From Burkholderiaceae bacterium (GTDB lineage Bacteria; Pseudomonadota; Gammaproteobacteria; Burkholderiales; Burkholderiaceae_E): DNA of 64,000 nt. The notes below the pieces were generated by a model. It searched no databases. It had not been told where the DNA came from and worked only from the letters and a program-made list of their open reading frames with translations. The stretch covers positions 49,254-113,253 of the forward strand of contig JAJPES010000048.1 of the NCBI GenBank assembly GCA_021166725.1, in the 5' to 3' direction. This document shows, in pieces, positions 32,823 through 41,863 of this stretch. Positions within the stretch are counted from its first letter, which is position 1. Each line of letters begins with the position of its first letter. The position numbers and the translations under genes are program-made.

Positions 32823-33992
32823 ATGTCCGACACGTCTGCCTTTCCGAGGTTCACCCGGCGATGCGCGCTGCGCGCGCTGCTCGGCGGCGCGGCGCTGGCC
32901 GCGCCTGCATTCACCGCGCTGGCGCAGGGCGAGACTAGCACCGGGGAGGTGGAAGGCCGCGGAGTGGCGTCGCCCGAACGCCGGCGCTTCGGTTCGGGTC
33001 AGATCGGCATCGCGATGTTCGTTCCGCCTTCCGGCGGCATGTATCGGCGCGCAACGAACGCACTCGTCGAAGGAACGCGCGCCGCGCAGGCGCGCGACGG
33101 CTCCGGCATCACCGTCGAGGTCATCGAGGTCGATGCAGAGCTGATCGCGTTGCGCGGCCTGTACGACGAATTGCAGCAGCGCGGCTTCTCGATGGTGATC
33201 GGGCCGCTCACGCGCGACGTCGTCGCCTTGATCGCCGATGCGGGTGCGCCGCCGCTGTTCACGCTGGCGCTGAACCAGAGCGAAGGCCATTCGCTGCCGT
33301 CGAACATGCTCTCGCTGGGCCTGTCGATCGAGGCCGAGGCGCGCCAGGCCGCGTCGATCGCCTACGACGAGTCGGCGCTCGTCGCGCCTCGGCCCCGTGC
33401 GGCGCTGGTGCAGGACGACACTCCGCTCGGCGCGCGCAGCGCCGCAGCGTTCGCCGAACGCTGGCGCGAGCGCGGCGGCGACGTCTTCGAAGCGATCACC
33501 ATGACGAACACGAGTTCGAGCCGGATGCGTTCCAGGCTCGCGCCGCTGCGCGCAGACGTCCACTTCGTTGCCGGCCAGCCGGTGCTCGCCCAGGCAGTAC
33601 GCGTCGCCATCGGGCCGAGGGCGGCCATCTACGGCACTTCGCGCCTGAACACCGGGGCCGTGCTCGGGCAGCCGGCCGGCGCGTTGCCGCTGCGTTCGCC
33701 GGAGCTCGACGGCGTGCGCCTCGTCGATCTTCCGTGGCGCGTGCAGCCCGATGCGCCGGCGGTGATGGCCTACCCGCGGCCCGCCGACATGAACCTCGAA
33801 CTGCAGAAGCTCTACGCGCTGGGCATCGACGCGTTTCGCGTCGCGCGCCTGCTGGTCGACCGCGCGCCGGTCATCGATCTCGACGGCGTTACCGGGCGGC
33901 TGCGGCTGTCCGGGGACGGCACGATGATCACGCGCGAAGGCGTGCTCGCCGAATACCGCGACGGCGTCCTGGTTCCGATCACCGCGCCGTGA
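32823..33992 (+). CDS. lpoA: Penicillin-binding protein activator LpoA-like
   Basis: A 389-residue exported protein with the LppC/LpoA periplasmic-binding-protein fold (GQIGIAMFVPPSGGMYRRATNALVEG, then FSMVIGPLTRDVVALI). In E. coli LpoA is a larger outer-membrane lipoprotein that switches on penicillin-binding protein 1A. Here the N-terminal TPR-like domain is absent, and the leader (RFTRRCALRALLGGAALAAPAFTALA) has twin arginines but no lipobox cysteine in the usual place, so it may be a soluble periplasmic form. The ATG at 32823 is preferred over GTG at 32817. Gene order with rsmI, yraN, diaA and dolP supports the name. Confidence 0.83.
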   Translation: MSDTSAFPRFTRRCALRALLGGAALAAPAFTALAQGETSTGEVEGRGVASPERRRFGSGQIGIAMFVPPSGGMYRRATNALVEGTRAAQARDGSGITVEVIEVDAELIALRGLYDELQQRGFSMVIGPLTRDVVALIADAGAPPLFTLALNQSEGHSLPSNMLSLGLSIEAEARQAASIAYDESALVAPRPRAALVQDDTPLGARSAAAFAERWRERGGDVFEAITMTNTSSSRMRSRLAPLRADVHFVAGQPVLAQAVRVAIGPRAAIYGTSRLNTGAVLGQPAGALPLRSPELDGVRLVDLPWRVQPDAPAVMAYPRPADMNLELQKLYALGIDAFRVARLLVDRAPVIDLDGVTGRLRLSGDGTMITREGVLAEYRDGVLVPITAP

Positions 33993-34006
33993 CCCGCCGC
34001 TCGCCC

Positions 34007-34342
34007 ATGCAGGCGCGCGGCGATGCGGCCGAGGAGCGCGCGCTCGCCTTCCTTGTCGACCAGGGGCTCTCGCTCGTCGAACGCAACGTGGCGAGCCGAC
34101 TCGGCGAGATCGACCTGGTCATGCGCGACGACGCCGCTTTCGTGTTCGTCGAGGTGCGTTCGCGGGCCGGCAATGCTTTCGGCGGCGCTGCCGCGTCGGT
34201 CGGCGTCGCCAAGCGCCGTCGGCTGCAGCGCGAGGCGCAGCGCTGGATGAACCAGCGCTTCGGCGATCGCTGGCCGCCGTGCCGCTTCGACGTCTGCGCC
34301 TTCGACGGAGCACGTCTCGAATGGATCCGCGGCGCCTTCTGA
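34007..34342 (+). CDS. yraN: YraN family (UPF0102) endonuclease-like protein
   Basis: A 111-residue protein with the UPF0102 signature: RGDAAEERALAFL, ERN-x-GEIDLV, and FVEVRSR, which makes up a restriction-endonuclease-like core. Relatives are thought to act on branched DNA, but no reaction is proven. ATG at 34007 gives the usual length; GTG at 33989 overlaps the lpoA stop and would add six residues. It sits between lpoA and diaA as in E. coli. Confidence 0.88.
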   Translation: MQARGDAAEERALAFLVDQGLSLVERNVASRLGEIDLVMRDDAAFVFVEVRSRAGNAFGGAAASVGVAKRRRLQREAQRWMNQRFGDRWPPCRFDVCAFDGARLEWIRGAF

Positions 34343-34414
34343 TGCCCGGCGCGCGATGCGCCTGCATTGGTTCCCGCTGCGCCGGTGTCGGACGGGCTCT
34401 CGCAGTTCGCCCCG

Positions 34415-34420
34415 TATAAT
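34415..34420 (+). promoter_or_regulatory. -10 box for diaA-dolP
   Basis: Perfect TATAAT, 60 bases before the diaA ATG, within the gap after yraN. The -35 area lacks a good match. Confidence 0.5.
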
Positions 34421-34480
34421 CGCCGCGACTTTTCCAGCCTTGTGCGCAGCGTGCGAAGCATCGCACGAAGCGGCCCGCGA

Positions 34481-35071
34481 ATGAGCCTCACCGATCGCAT
34501 CCGCAAGCAGTTTGAAGAAAGTGCCGAGCTCAAGCGCGACGCGGCGGCGGCGCTCGCCACGCCGATCGCCACGGCAGTCGACCGGATCACCGCCGCGATC
34601 GCTTCCGATCGAAAGATCCTGGTCTGCGGCAACGGCGGCTCGGCTGCCGACAGCCAGCACCTGGCAGCCGAACTGGTCGGGCGCTACGAGCGCGAGCGGC
34701 CCGAGCTCGCCGCGATCGCGCTGACCACCGACACGTCGATCCTCACCGCGGTAGCGAACGACTACGCGTTCGAGCAGGTCTTCGCGCGCCAGGTGCGCGC
34801 GCTCGGCCGGGAAGGCGACGTGCTCGTCGCGATCTCGACGAGCGGCAATTCGCCGAACGTGGTCGCCGCAGTGCAGGTTGCGCGCGAACGCGATCTCGTC
34901 GTCGTCGCGCTCACCGGGCGCGGTGGCGGACGCATCGGCGCGATGCTCGGCGACGAAGACGTGAACCTGTGCGTGCCGCACGAGCGCACGTCACGAATCC
35001 AGGAAGTGCACCTGCTGATCCTTCATTGCCTGTGCGACGGAATCGACGCGTCGCTGCTCGGCGACGAATGA
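34481..35071 (+). CDS. diaA: SIS-domain protein DiaA (DnaA initiator-associating factor)
   Basis: A 196-residue SIS-domain protein. VCGNGGSAADSQHLAAELVGRY and ISTSGNSPNVVAAV mark the phosphosugar-binding fold shared by GmhA, the sedoheptulose-7-phosphate isomerase, and DiaA, which binds DnaA and times replication. Position between yraN and dolP, as in E. coli yraO, favours DiaA. Some relatives in Betaproteobacteria are labelled phosphoheptose isomerase, so that is the alternative. The start at 34481 aligns with the family. Confidence 0.8.
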   Translation: MSLTDRIRKQFEESAELKRDAAAALATPIATAVDRITAAIASDRKILVCGNGGSAADSQHLAAELVGRYERERPELAAIALTTDTSILTAVANDYAFEQVFARQVRALGREGDVLVAISTSGNSPNVVAAVQVARERDLVVVALTGRGGGRIGAMLGDEDVNLCVPHERTSRIQEVHLLILHCLCDGIDASLLGDE

Positions 35072-35093
35072 CCGGCCATCGGGGAGGAACCGG

Positions 35094-35723
35094 ATGAACG
35101 ACTCGATCTCGAACTACGGCCGTCTGCGCCGTTCGCTGCTCGTCGGCGCAGTGCTCGCAGCGTCGCTCGGCGCCTCGGGGTGCCTTCCGGTGATGGCCAC
35201 CGGCGCCGCGGTCGGCACGCTCGCCGCGCTGGATCGACGCACGGTCGGCGCGCAGACCGAGGACCAGGCGATCGAACTGAAGGCCGCCGCGCAGATCCGC
35301 GACCGCATCGGCAGCGGCGTGAGCGTCACCAGCTACAACCGCAAGGTGCTGCTCACCGGCCAGGTGGCGAACGAACGCGACAAGCGCACCGCCGAGGCGA
35401 TCGTCGCCGAACTGCCGAACGTGCGTTCGATCCACAACGAACTGCAGGTGTCCGGCGTGCCGTCGCTGAGCACGAGCGCGGCCGACGCTGCGATCACCGC
35501 GCGCGTGAAGGCTGCGTTCCTCGAAGCCCCCGACCTGCAGGCGAACACGATCAAGGTGGTCACCGAAGCGGGCACGGTGTACCTGATGGGCCTGGTGTCG
35601 CGTCGCGAAGCCGATCGCGCAGCGCAGGTCGCCAGCCGCGTGGCGGGCGTGCAGCGCGTCGTCACCGTCTTCGAATACATCACCGAGGAAGAGGCCGCGC
35701 GCTCGAAGCCGCAGTCGCGATAG
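35094..35723 (+). CDS. dolP: Dual BON-domain outer-membrane lipoprotein DolP
   Basis: A 209-residue lipoprotein: signal peptide with lipobox (LGASGC), then two BON domains at about residues 60-120 (LKAAAQIRDRIGSGVSVTSYNRKVLLTG) and 140-195 (ITARVKAAFLEAPDLQA). DolP (YraP) maintains the outer membrane and regulates cell-wall splitting. It is the last gene of the conserved rsmI/lpoA-yraN-diaA-dolP set. The start has GGAGGAAC just ahead. A hairpin follows. Confidence 0.87.
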   Translation: MNDSISNYGRLRRSLLVGAVLAASLGASGCLPVMATGAAVGTLAALDRRTVGAQTEDQAIELKAAAQIRDRIGSGVSVTSYNRKVLLTGQVANERDKRTAEAIVAELPNVRSIHNELQVSGVPSLSTSAADAAITARVKAAFLEAPDLQANTIKVVTEAGTVYLMGLVSRREADRAAQVASRVAGVQRVVTVFEYITEEEAARSKPQSR

Positions 35724-35743
35724 CGCGAAGCGGGCGCGACGGA

Positions 35744-35763
35744 CGGATGCGCTCGCGCATCCG
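35744..35763 (+). terminator. Hairpin after dolP
   Basis: CGGATGCG-CTCG-CGCATCCG is a perfect 8-bp stem with a 4-base loop, 21 bases after the dolP stop. No T-run follows, so termination would be inefficient or need a factor. Confidence 0.45.
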
Positions 35764-35850
35764 ACGAGCGGCTCGCAGAAACAACGGCTGCGCGAGGGAA
35801 ACGGCGGACAATTCGCGCATCGTTTCGCGGAGCCGGCGCCCGGTGATGCC

Positions 35851-36444
35851 ATGACCCAGTTGTCGATCGTCGCAGTGGCGGTATTCGTCGTCGCGCTCGT
35901 CTGGGGCGTGTCGGTCTTCAACCGCTTCGTCGAACTGCGCAACCGCTGGCAGAACGCGTATGCGCAGATCGACGTGCAATTGAAGCGCCGCTACGACCTG
36001 ATCCCGAATCTCGTGTCCGCCACGCGCGCATATCTCGCGCACGAACGCCAGACCCTCGAGGCGGTGATCGCGGCACGACAGCGCGCAAGCGATGCGAGCG
36101 ACGCCGCGCGTGCGCATCCGCGCCACCAGCCGGCGCTCGATGCGCTCGATGCCGCGGAGGTTGCACTGGCCTCGCCGCTGTCGCGGCTGATGGCGCTCGT
36201 CGAGCAGTACCCGAAGCTGCAGGCCGACGAGACGGTTCGTCGTCTCACCGAAGAGTTGCGCAGCACCGAGAATCGCATCGGTTTCTCGCGCCAGGCCTTC
36301 AACGACCAGGTGACGACCTACAACACGGCCATCGAATCGTTTCCGGCGTCGCTCGTCGCGACGCTGTTCGGCTTCCGACGCTCGAGCACGCTGCGCGCGA
36401 CCGCGTCGGCGCAGGAACGCCAGCCGATTCCCGTAGCACTCTGA
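35851..36444 (+). CDS. LemA-family membrane protein
   Basis: A 197-residue protein with one N-terminal helix (VAVAVFVVALVWGVSVF) and a long coiled-coil-like helical body. FNRFVELRNRWQNAYAQIDVQLKRRYDLIPNLV is the LemA signature. LemA proteins are of unknown function, with the N-terminus outside and a helical cytoplasmic bundle. A membrane metalloprotease gene follows after 16 bases, a very common pair. Confidence 0.88.
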   Translation: MTQLSIVAVAVFVVALVWGVSVFNRFVELRNRWQNAYAQIDVQLKRRYDLIPNLVSATRAYLAHERQTLEAVIAARQRASDASDAARAHPRHQPALDALDAAEVALASPLSRLMALVEQYPKLQADETVRRLTEELRSTENRIGFSRQAFNDQVTTYNTAIESFPASLVATLFGFRRSSTLRATASAQERQPIPVAL

Positions 36445-36460
36445 GCGGGCCGATCCCGCA

Positions 36461-38413
36461 ATGGATTTCTACGCCCACCAGGACCGGGCGCGAATGCGCT
36501 CGCGCCGCCTCGCTGCGTTGTTCGTGCTCGCGCTGGCGGCGGTCGTCGTCGCGGTCGACGTCGCCGCCTTCGCCGGTTGGCGGCTGCTGGCCGGGCGCCT
36601 GGCGCCGCCGCGTTTCTTCCTCGAGACCAACACCTTCGTCACGCTGTTGATCGTCCTCGGCGGGGCGTGGATCGAGACGCAGCGCTTGCGCGACGGCGCT
36701 TCGGCGCTCGCCGATCGGCTCGGCGCTCGTCCGCTCGACGACGACCAGCCGCTGCATCGCCGCTTGCGCGACGTTGCCGAGGAAGTGTCGATCGGTGCGG
36801 GCGTGCCGGTGCCGGCGCTGTATGTGCTGGACGATCCGTCGATCAACGCGCTCGCTGCCGGCGAGAGCCCCGCGCACGCCGCCGTGGTCGTCACGCGCGG
36901 CGCGCTCGAGCGGCTCGAGCGCGCGGAACTGCAGGGCGTCGTCGCGCACGAGATCGCCCACATCGTCGGCGGCGACAGCGCGACCAACGCGCGACTCGCC
37001 GGTGCGTTGTACGGACTGCTCTCGCTGCACCTGCTCGGCTCGCGGATGCTCGCGTCGGCCTTCGCGGCGAACGGCGCGATGCAGCGATTCTTCCCGGCGC
37101 GCATCGTACTCGCCGTCGCCGGGCTGTCGGTGTACGCGGTCGGTTGGCTGGGCGTTGCGGCGGCGCAGCTGCTGCGCGCCGGCATCAGCCGGCAACGCGA
37201 GTTCCTCGCCGACGCGCTTGCCGTGCAGTTCACGCGCGATCGTGACGGCCTGGGCTGCGCGCTGCGCCGGATCGCCGGCGAGAAGCCCGCCGCCTTGCGG
37301 GCTTCGTACGCACCGCTCGTCGCGCATTTCCTGCTGGTGTCGCCGTCGATCGGCGTCGATCGCCTGAGCAGCCATCCGCCGCTGCGCGAGCGCATTCGTC
37401 GGCTCTACGGTCGCTCGATGCCGCCGCTCGATCCGATTCCGCAAGACCCGCGCGCTCGACCAGATCCGGGGCGCGCGCACGAGGCGTTCGCCGGCGGCGT
37501 GACAACCGCGCCTGCGCACGCACCCGAGGGGCGCGCAGCGGATGTGCCGTCTCCGGCGGCGCGCCTGGTCGAGCGAATCCGCGACGCTTCGCTGCGTCAC
37601 GACAGTGCCGCGCATTGGCTCGAGGCTTTGGTGGGCGGCCGGCTGGACGGCGCATTCGGAAACGCTTCGGCGGTGGTCGCTGGATCCGGCAGCGACGACG
37701 CGGCGCAGACGGAATTGCAGGCTGCGCTCGCCTGGGTGCTGTCGCCCGCCGGCGCGCAGCTCCGCGTGCCGTTGCTCGAGTTGCTGCTGGCGCGCGTGCG
37801 CCGCTGGAGCAGCGCGCACCGCCGCGAGTTGCTCGATCGCTGCCGGCGTGCCGTCGAGGCCGACGGACGCGTCGATTCCTCCGAGTGGGTCTACTACACG
37901 CTGGCGCGGCATCGATTGATGCCCGCTTCGCCGGCCGCGCAGCGCTCGCGCCGGGCGACCGCGTCGCGCGTCGAGCACAGTCGTGCGCTCGCTGCGCTGT
38001 TCGCGATGGCCGCGGCGATCGGCGAGGCTTCGGCGCGCAGTACACGCGATGCGCTCGCCGACGCGGCGGCGCTGCTCGACGTTCCGCCGCCGGCCGCCAC
38101 GCCGGACGAGGTAGGCACCGCCGAGCTCGCTCGGGCGCTCGACGTGCTGCTTGCGCTGCCGCCGCTGTCCAAGCCGATCCTGTTGAAGGTGCTGCGCTCC
38201 CTGGGCCGCGAGCCGGGCGACCCGAACTACGAGGCCTTCCTGCGCGCGGTCGCCGCGGCGATCGATTGCCCTGCGCCGCGCAGCGCGGCCGTCGCACCGC
38301 GTGCGGCGTCGCCATCGCCGTCGATGCGCGCCGCGTGCGCGCCTGCGCCCGCGGTGCGCACTTTCGGCAGCGCTTCGTTGCACGAGGCCGACGCCGACGC
38401 GCTGAGCGTCTGA
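36461..38413 (+). CDS. M48-family membrane zinc metalloprotease
   Basis: A 650-residue integral membrane protease. H163-E-x-x-H167 in VVAHEIAHIVGGDS is the zinc and catalytic motif, and a downstream glutamate near NQREFLADALA should be the third ligand. At least four membrane helices are visible before residue 260. The C-terminal 380 residues are a soluble Ala-rich domain (SSEWVYYTLARHR) not found in HtpX. Members beside LemA take part in membrane-protein quality control. Function is inferred from the motif; the extra domain is of unknown role. Confidence 0.85.
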   Translation: MDFYAHQDRARMRSRRLAALFVLALAAVVVAVDVAAFAGWRLLAGRLAPPRFFLETNTFVTLLIVLGGAWIETQRLRDGASALADRLGARPLDDDQPLHRRLRDVAEEVSIGAGVPVPALYVLDDPSINALAAGESPAHAAVVVTRGALERLERAELQGVVAHEIAHIVGGDSATNARLAGALYGLLSLHLLGSRMLASAFAANGAMQRFFPARIVLAVAGLSVYAVGWLGVAAAQLLRAGISRQREFLADALAVQFTRDRDGLGCALRRIAGEKPAALRASYAPLVAHFLLVSPSIGVDRLSSHPPLRERIRRLYGRSMPPLDPIPQDPRARPDPGRAHEAFAGGVTTAPAHAPEGRAADVPSPAARLVERIRDASLRHDSAAHWLEALVGGRLDGAFGNASAVVAGSGSDDAAQTELQAALAWVLSPAGAQLRVPLLELLLARVRRWSSAHRRELLDRCRRAVEADGRVDSSEWVYYTLARHRLMPASPAAQRSRRATASRVEHSRALAALFAMAAAIGEASARSTRDALADAAALLDVPPPAATPDEVGTAELARALDVLLALPPLSKPILLKVLRSLGREPGDPNYEAFLRAVAAAIDCPAPRSAAVAPRAASPSPSMRAACAPAPAVRTFGSASLHEADADALSV

Positions 38414-38495
38414 TCGTCGGGAAGATCGCGACCGCGGCGTCATCGCGCCTGGCGCCGTGTGCCAGAATCGCCTGCCAGGATGCGAAGCGGCAAGC

Positions 38496-40376
38496 ATGAG
38501 CGAAAGAGAAGGCGACGGCCGGCGCAATGATCCGCGCGCGCGCAAGCGCAGCGTGCGCATCGGCGGCGCTTCGGGATTCTGGGGCGACAGCGCGCTGGGC
38601 CCGGCGCAGCTCGTTGCACACGGCGACGTCGATTTCCTCGTCTTCGACTATCTCGCCGAGACGACGATGGCGATCCTCGCCGGCGCCCGCTTGCGCGATC
38701 CGACCGCGGGGTACGCAACCGATTTCGTCGAAGTCGCGATGAAGCCGCTGCTGCGCGAGATCGTCGCGCGCGGCATCCGCGTGGTCAGCAACGCCGGCGG
38801 GGTGGCGCCGCAGGCATGCGCGCGCGCGCTCGTCGAACTCGCGCAGCAGCAGGGCGTGGCGCTCGAGGTGGCGGTCGTCGACGGCGACGACGCGATGCCG
38901 GTCGTCGATGCGCTGCGCGAGGCGTCGGCGCAGCCCGCAGGCGCGGCGTTCGTCGACATCGAGGGTCGGCCCGTTCCCGCGAAGCTGCTCAGCGCGAACG
39001 CCTACCTGGGCGCGCTGCCGATCCGCGCGGCGCTCGATGCCGGCGCGCAGGTGGTCGTCACCGGCCGCTGTGTCGATTCGGCGGTGACGCTGGGCGCGCT
39101 GATGCACGCCTTCGACTGGTCGGCCGACGATCACGACCGGCTCGCCGCCGGCAGCCTTGCCGGCCACCTGATCGAGTGCGGCTGCCAGGCCACCGGCGGC
39201 CTGCACACCGACTGGGAAACGGTGCCCGACTGGCCGAACATCGGCTATCCGATCGTCGAATGCGAGGCCGACGGCTCGTTCGTCCTCGCCAAGCCGCCCG
39301 GCACCGGCGGCAAGGTGACCCCTGCGGTCGTCGCCGAGCAGCTGCTCTACGAGATCGGCGACCCGGCGGCCTACCGGCTGCCCGACGTCGTCTGCGACTT
39401 CACACAGGTGCGGCTGCGCGCCGAAGGCGCCGACCGCGTCCGCGTGCAGGGCGCGCGCGGGCGCGCGCCGGACGACCGCTACAAGGTCAGCGCCACGTAC
39501 GTCGAAGGTCACCGTTCGAGCGCCACGTTGAGCATCGTGGGCTTGGACGCAGTCGCGAAGGCGCGGCGCACCGGCGAGGCGATCCTCGCGCGCACGCGTG
39601 CGATGTTCGCGGCACGCGGCTGGCCCGACTACAGCGCGTCGCTGGTCGAAGTGCTCGGTGCCGAGTCGGGCTACGGACCTCATGCGAACGCCGCGCTGCA
39701 GGCGGCGCGCGAAGCCGTGCTGCGCGTCTCGGTGCGCCATCCGCGGCGCGAGGCGCTCGAACTGTTCGCGCGCGAGATCGCGCCGGCCGGAACGTCGTGG
39801 TCGCCCGGCACGACGGGCGCCTCGGGCCGTCCTTCGGTATCGCCGGCGATCCGGCAGCTCGCGTTCTTCGTCGAGAAAAGCCGCCTTGCGCCGACCGTCG
39901 TGTTTCGCGGTGAGCGCATCGCGGTGCCGGTTCCTTCGGCGGGTGGCGGGGCAGCGGGCGACAGGGGCGCCGCCGAAGAGTGCGAGCGCGCCGGGCCGTA
40001 CGAGGAATTCGAACAGGCCGGCGATCGCGTCGAGGTCCCGCTGATCCGCCTCGCATGGGCGCGAAGCGGCGACAAGGGCGACACGTCGAACATCGGCGTC
40101 GTCGCGCGCAGCGCCGGGCTGGTGCCGGTGCTGCGCGCGCAACTCACGGCCGAGCGCGTCGCGGCGTACCTGGCGCACCTGGTCGAGGGCCCGGTCGTGC
40201 GCTACGAGTTGCCCGGGATCGGCGGCTTCAACTTCGTCTGCGAGCGCGCGCTGGGCGGCGGAGGCATGGCGTCGCTGCGCAACGATCCGCTCGGCAAGGG
40301 GATGGCGCAGATCCTGCTGTCGATGCCGATGCGGGTAGATCCGCGCCGGCTCGCTTCGGTTTCGCCGGACGGCTGA
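38496..40376 (+). CDS. AtuA-like acyclic terpene/acid utilisation family protein
   Basis: A 626-residue protein. The first 440 residues match the AtuA/DUF1446 family (SGFWGDSALGPAQLV, LAETTMAILAG, GGVAPQACARAL, VTGRCVDSAV), and the last 100 residues match the ferredoxin-fold AtuA-associated domain (WARSGDKGDTSNIGVVAR). AtuA is needed for citronellol breakdown in Pseudomonas but its reaction is unknown. Here the gene stands alone, next to the itaconate-like cluster and with no other atu genes, so its pathway is open. The start at 38496 gives the family N-terminus. Confidence 0.8.
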   Translation: MSEREGDGRRNDPRARKRSVRIGGASGFWGDSALGPAQLVAHGDVDFLVFDYLAETTMAILAGARLRDPTAGYATDFVEVAMKPLLREIVARGIRVVSNAGGVAPQACARALVELAQQQGVALEVAVVDGDDAMPVVDALREASAQPAGAAFVDIEGRPVPAKLLSANAYLGALPIRAALDAGAQVVVTGRCVDSAVTLGALMHAFDWSADDHDRLAAGSLAGHLIECGCQATGGLHTDWETVPDWPNIGYPIVECEADGSFVLAKPPGTGGKVTPAVVAEQLLYEIGDPAAYRLPDVVCDFTQVRLRAEGADRVRVQGARGRAPDDRYKVSATYVEGHRSSATLSIVGLDAVAKARRTGEAILARTRAMFAARGWPDYSASLVEVLGAESGYGPHANAALQAAREAVLRVSVRHPRREALELFAREIAPAGTSWSPGTTGASGRPSVSPAIRQLAFFVEKSRLAPTVVFRGERIAVPVPSAGGGAAGDRGAAEECERAGPYEEFEQAGDRVEVPLIRLAWARSGDKGDTSNIGVVARSAGLVPVLRAQLTAERVAAYLAHLVEGPVVRYELPGIGGFNFVCERALGGGGMASLRNDPLGKGMAQILLSMPMRVDPRRLASVSPDG

Positions 40377-40392
40377 CCAGCCTGGCAGGGCC

Positions 40393-40785
40393 TCAGGCCC
40401 CGGCCGGATTGGCGCGCTCGGCGATCTCGATCAGGTTCAGGTCCGGGTCGCGCACGTAGACCGAGCGCAGCGCGAAAGTCGCGCCGGTACGCGCCACCGG
40501 GCCCTCGACGATCGGCACGCCGGCGTCCCGCAGGCGTGCGATGACGTCGTCCAGCGGAATCGCCGCAATGAAGCACAGGTCGAGCGCACCCGGAACCGGC
40601 AGGTGCGCCTTCGGTTCGTATTCCCGGCCCTTGACGTGCAGGTTGATCTTCTGCGCACCGAAGCGGAAGGCGACGCGGCCCTCGCCGAAGCGCTCCGTCG
40701 ACATGCCCAGCACCTCGGTATAGAAGCGCACGCACTCGTCGGGGTGCGAGGTGGTCAGCACGATGTGATCCAGGCGGTCGATCAT
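40393..40785 (-). CDS. VOC-family glyoxalase/dioxygenase-like protein
   Basis: A 130-residue VOC-fold protein (MIDRLDHIVLTTSHPDECVRFY...LHVKGREYEP; catalytic ligand region near GRVAFRFG). Members include glyoxalase I and extradiol-type proteins. Start overlaps the upstream LysR gene stop by ATGA (40782-40785). A VOC protein also belongs to the itaconate cluster of P. aeruginosa, which fits its place here. The reaction is unknown. Confidence 0.75.
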   Translation of the reverse strand: MIDRLDHIVLTTSHPDECVRFYTEVLGMSTERFGEGRVAFRFGAQKINLHVKGREYEPKAHLPVPGALDLCFIAAIPLDDVIARLRDAGVPIVEGPVARTGATFALRSVYVRDPDLNLIEIAERANPAGA

Positions 40786-41717
40786 TTCCGGGGTTCTCCT
40801 GCAGGGCTCGTTGCCACGGCGCGCCGCGCGTCGTCCTCGAGCAACTCGATCAGGTCGAGTGCGAACGAAGGCAGTGAAGCGAGACTGCGCGCACAGATCA
40901 CGAGGCGTCTGATCGCCCAATCGTCTCGCAACGGAACGATCCGGATCGCCATCGTCCGCGCATGACGCGTCGCGGCAGACGCCGGCAGGATGCCGACGCC
41001 GATGCCCGCTTCGATCATCCGGCAGGCGGATTCGAAGTTGCCTACCTGGATGCGAAAACGCGGAACGCGATGCAGATCGTCGCAGATCCGGCTCACGAAC
41101 GTGTGGATCGCGCTCGCTTCGTGCAGTCCGATCTGGTCGAAGTCCAGCACGCGAACGAAGTCGACCGAAGCCTCGTCGGCCAGCGGATGGCCTTCGGCGA
41201 CGACCAGCGCGAGGCGATCCTCGCGGTAGGGAATCGTCTCGAGGCGGCCGGTGCGCACCGTTCCTGCGACGATGCCCAGGTCGGTCTGGCCGTCGAGCAC
41301 CGCGCGCACGATCTCGTCGCTCGAGCGTTCGCGCAGGTCCACGTTCACGTCCGGATGCCGGATCAGGTAGGTGCGCAGCACCTGCGGCAGGAATTCGCTC
41401 GATGCGGTCGTGTTGGCGAACAGGCGCAGGTGGCCCTTGACGCCCTTGGCGTATTCCTGCAGGTCGGCGCGCAGGTGCTCGAGCTGCGCGAGCACCGTGC
41501 GCGCGTGCTGCACGAAGGCGAGCCCCGGTGCAGTGAGCTCGACCCCCTGGCTCGAGCGATGCAGCAGCTTCGCGCCGATGCGCTCCTCGAGGTGCTTCAC
41601 GCGCGCGCTGGCTGCGGGAAGCGACAGGTGCATCGCGGCAGCGCCGCCGGTTAGGCTCTCCGCTTCCGCGATGCGCACGAGCAGGCGCAGATCGACGAGG
41701 TCGAAATGCAGGGACAT
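40782..41717 (-). CDS. LysR-family regulator of the adjacent catabolic cluster
   Basis: A 311-residue LysR-type regulator: N-terminal winged helix with LTGGAAAMHLSLPAASARVKHLEERIG, and a periplasmic-binding-protein-like effector domain from residue 90 on. It is divergent from the hydratase gene, the common layout for a LysR activator and its target. In P. aeruginosa a LysR gene precedes the itaconate genes (ich, ict, ccl). The effector may be itaconate or its CoA ester, but this is inference from context. Confidence 0.85.
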   Translation of the reverse strand: MSLHFDLVDLRLLVRIAEAESLTGGAAAMHLSLPAASARVKHLEERIGAKLLHRSSQGVELTAPGLAFVQHARTVLAQLEHLRADLQEYAKGVKGHLRLFANTTASSEFLPQVLRTYLIRHPDVNVDLRERSSDEIVRAVLDGQTDLGIVAGTVRTGRLETIPYREDRLALVVAEGHPLADEASVDFVRVLDFDQIGLHEASAIHTFVSRICDDLHRVPRFRIQVGNFESACRMIEAGIGVGILPASAATRHARTMAIRIVPLRDDWAIRRLVICARSLASLPSFALDLIELLEDDARRAVATSPAGEPRK

Positions 41718-41863
41718 GAGTGCCTGCAGTCTACCTGCTGGGCGGGGCTCGATTCGACGCATCGGCACGCGCCTTCGCCTGGGCCGAAGGCCCCGTTCCC
41801 GGATCGCGAATTGTCCCCGCGCCGTCTTTTCGCGCATCCTTGGGCTTTCCGGATCGGCCCCGA

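Noticed and set aside
41718..41863. LysR operator (T-N11-A) in the gap before the hydratase gene
   Set aside because: No symmetric T-N11-A element stood out from the background; a search by eye was not conclusive.
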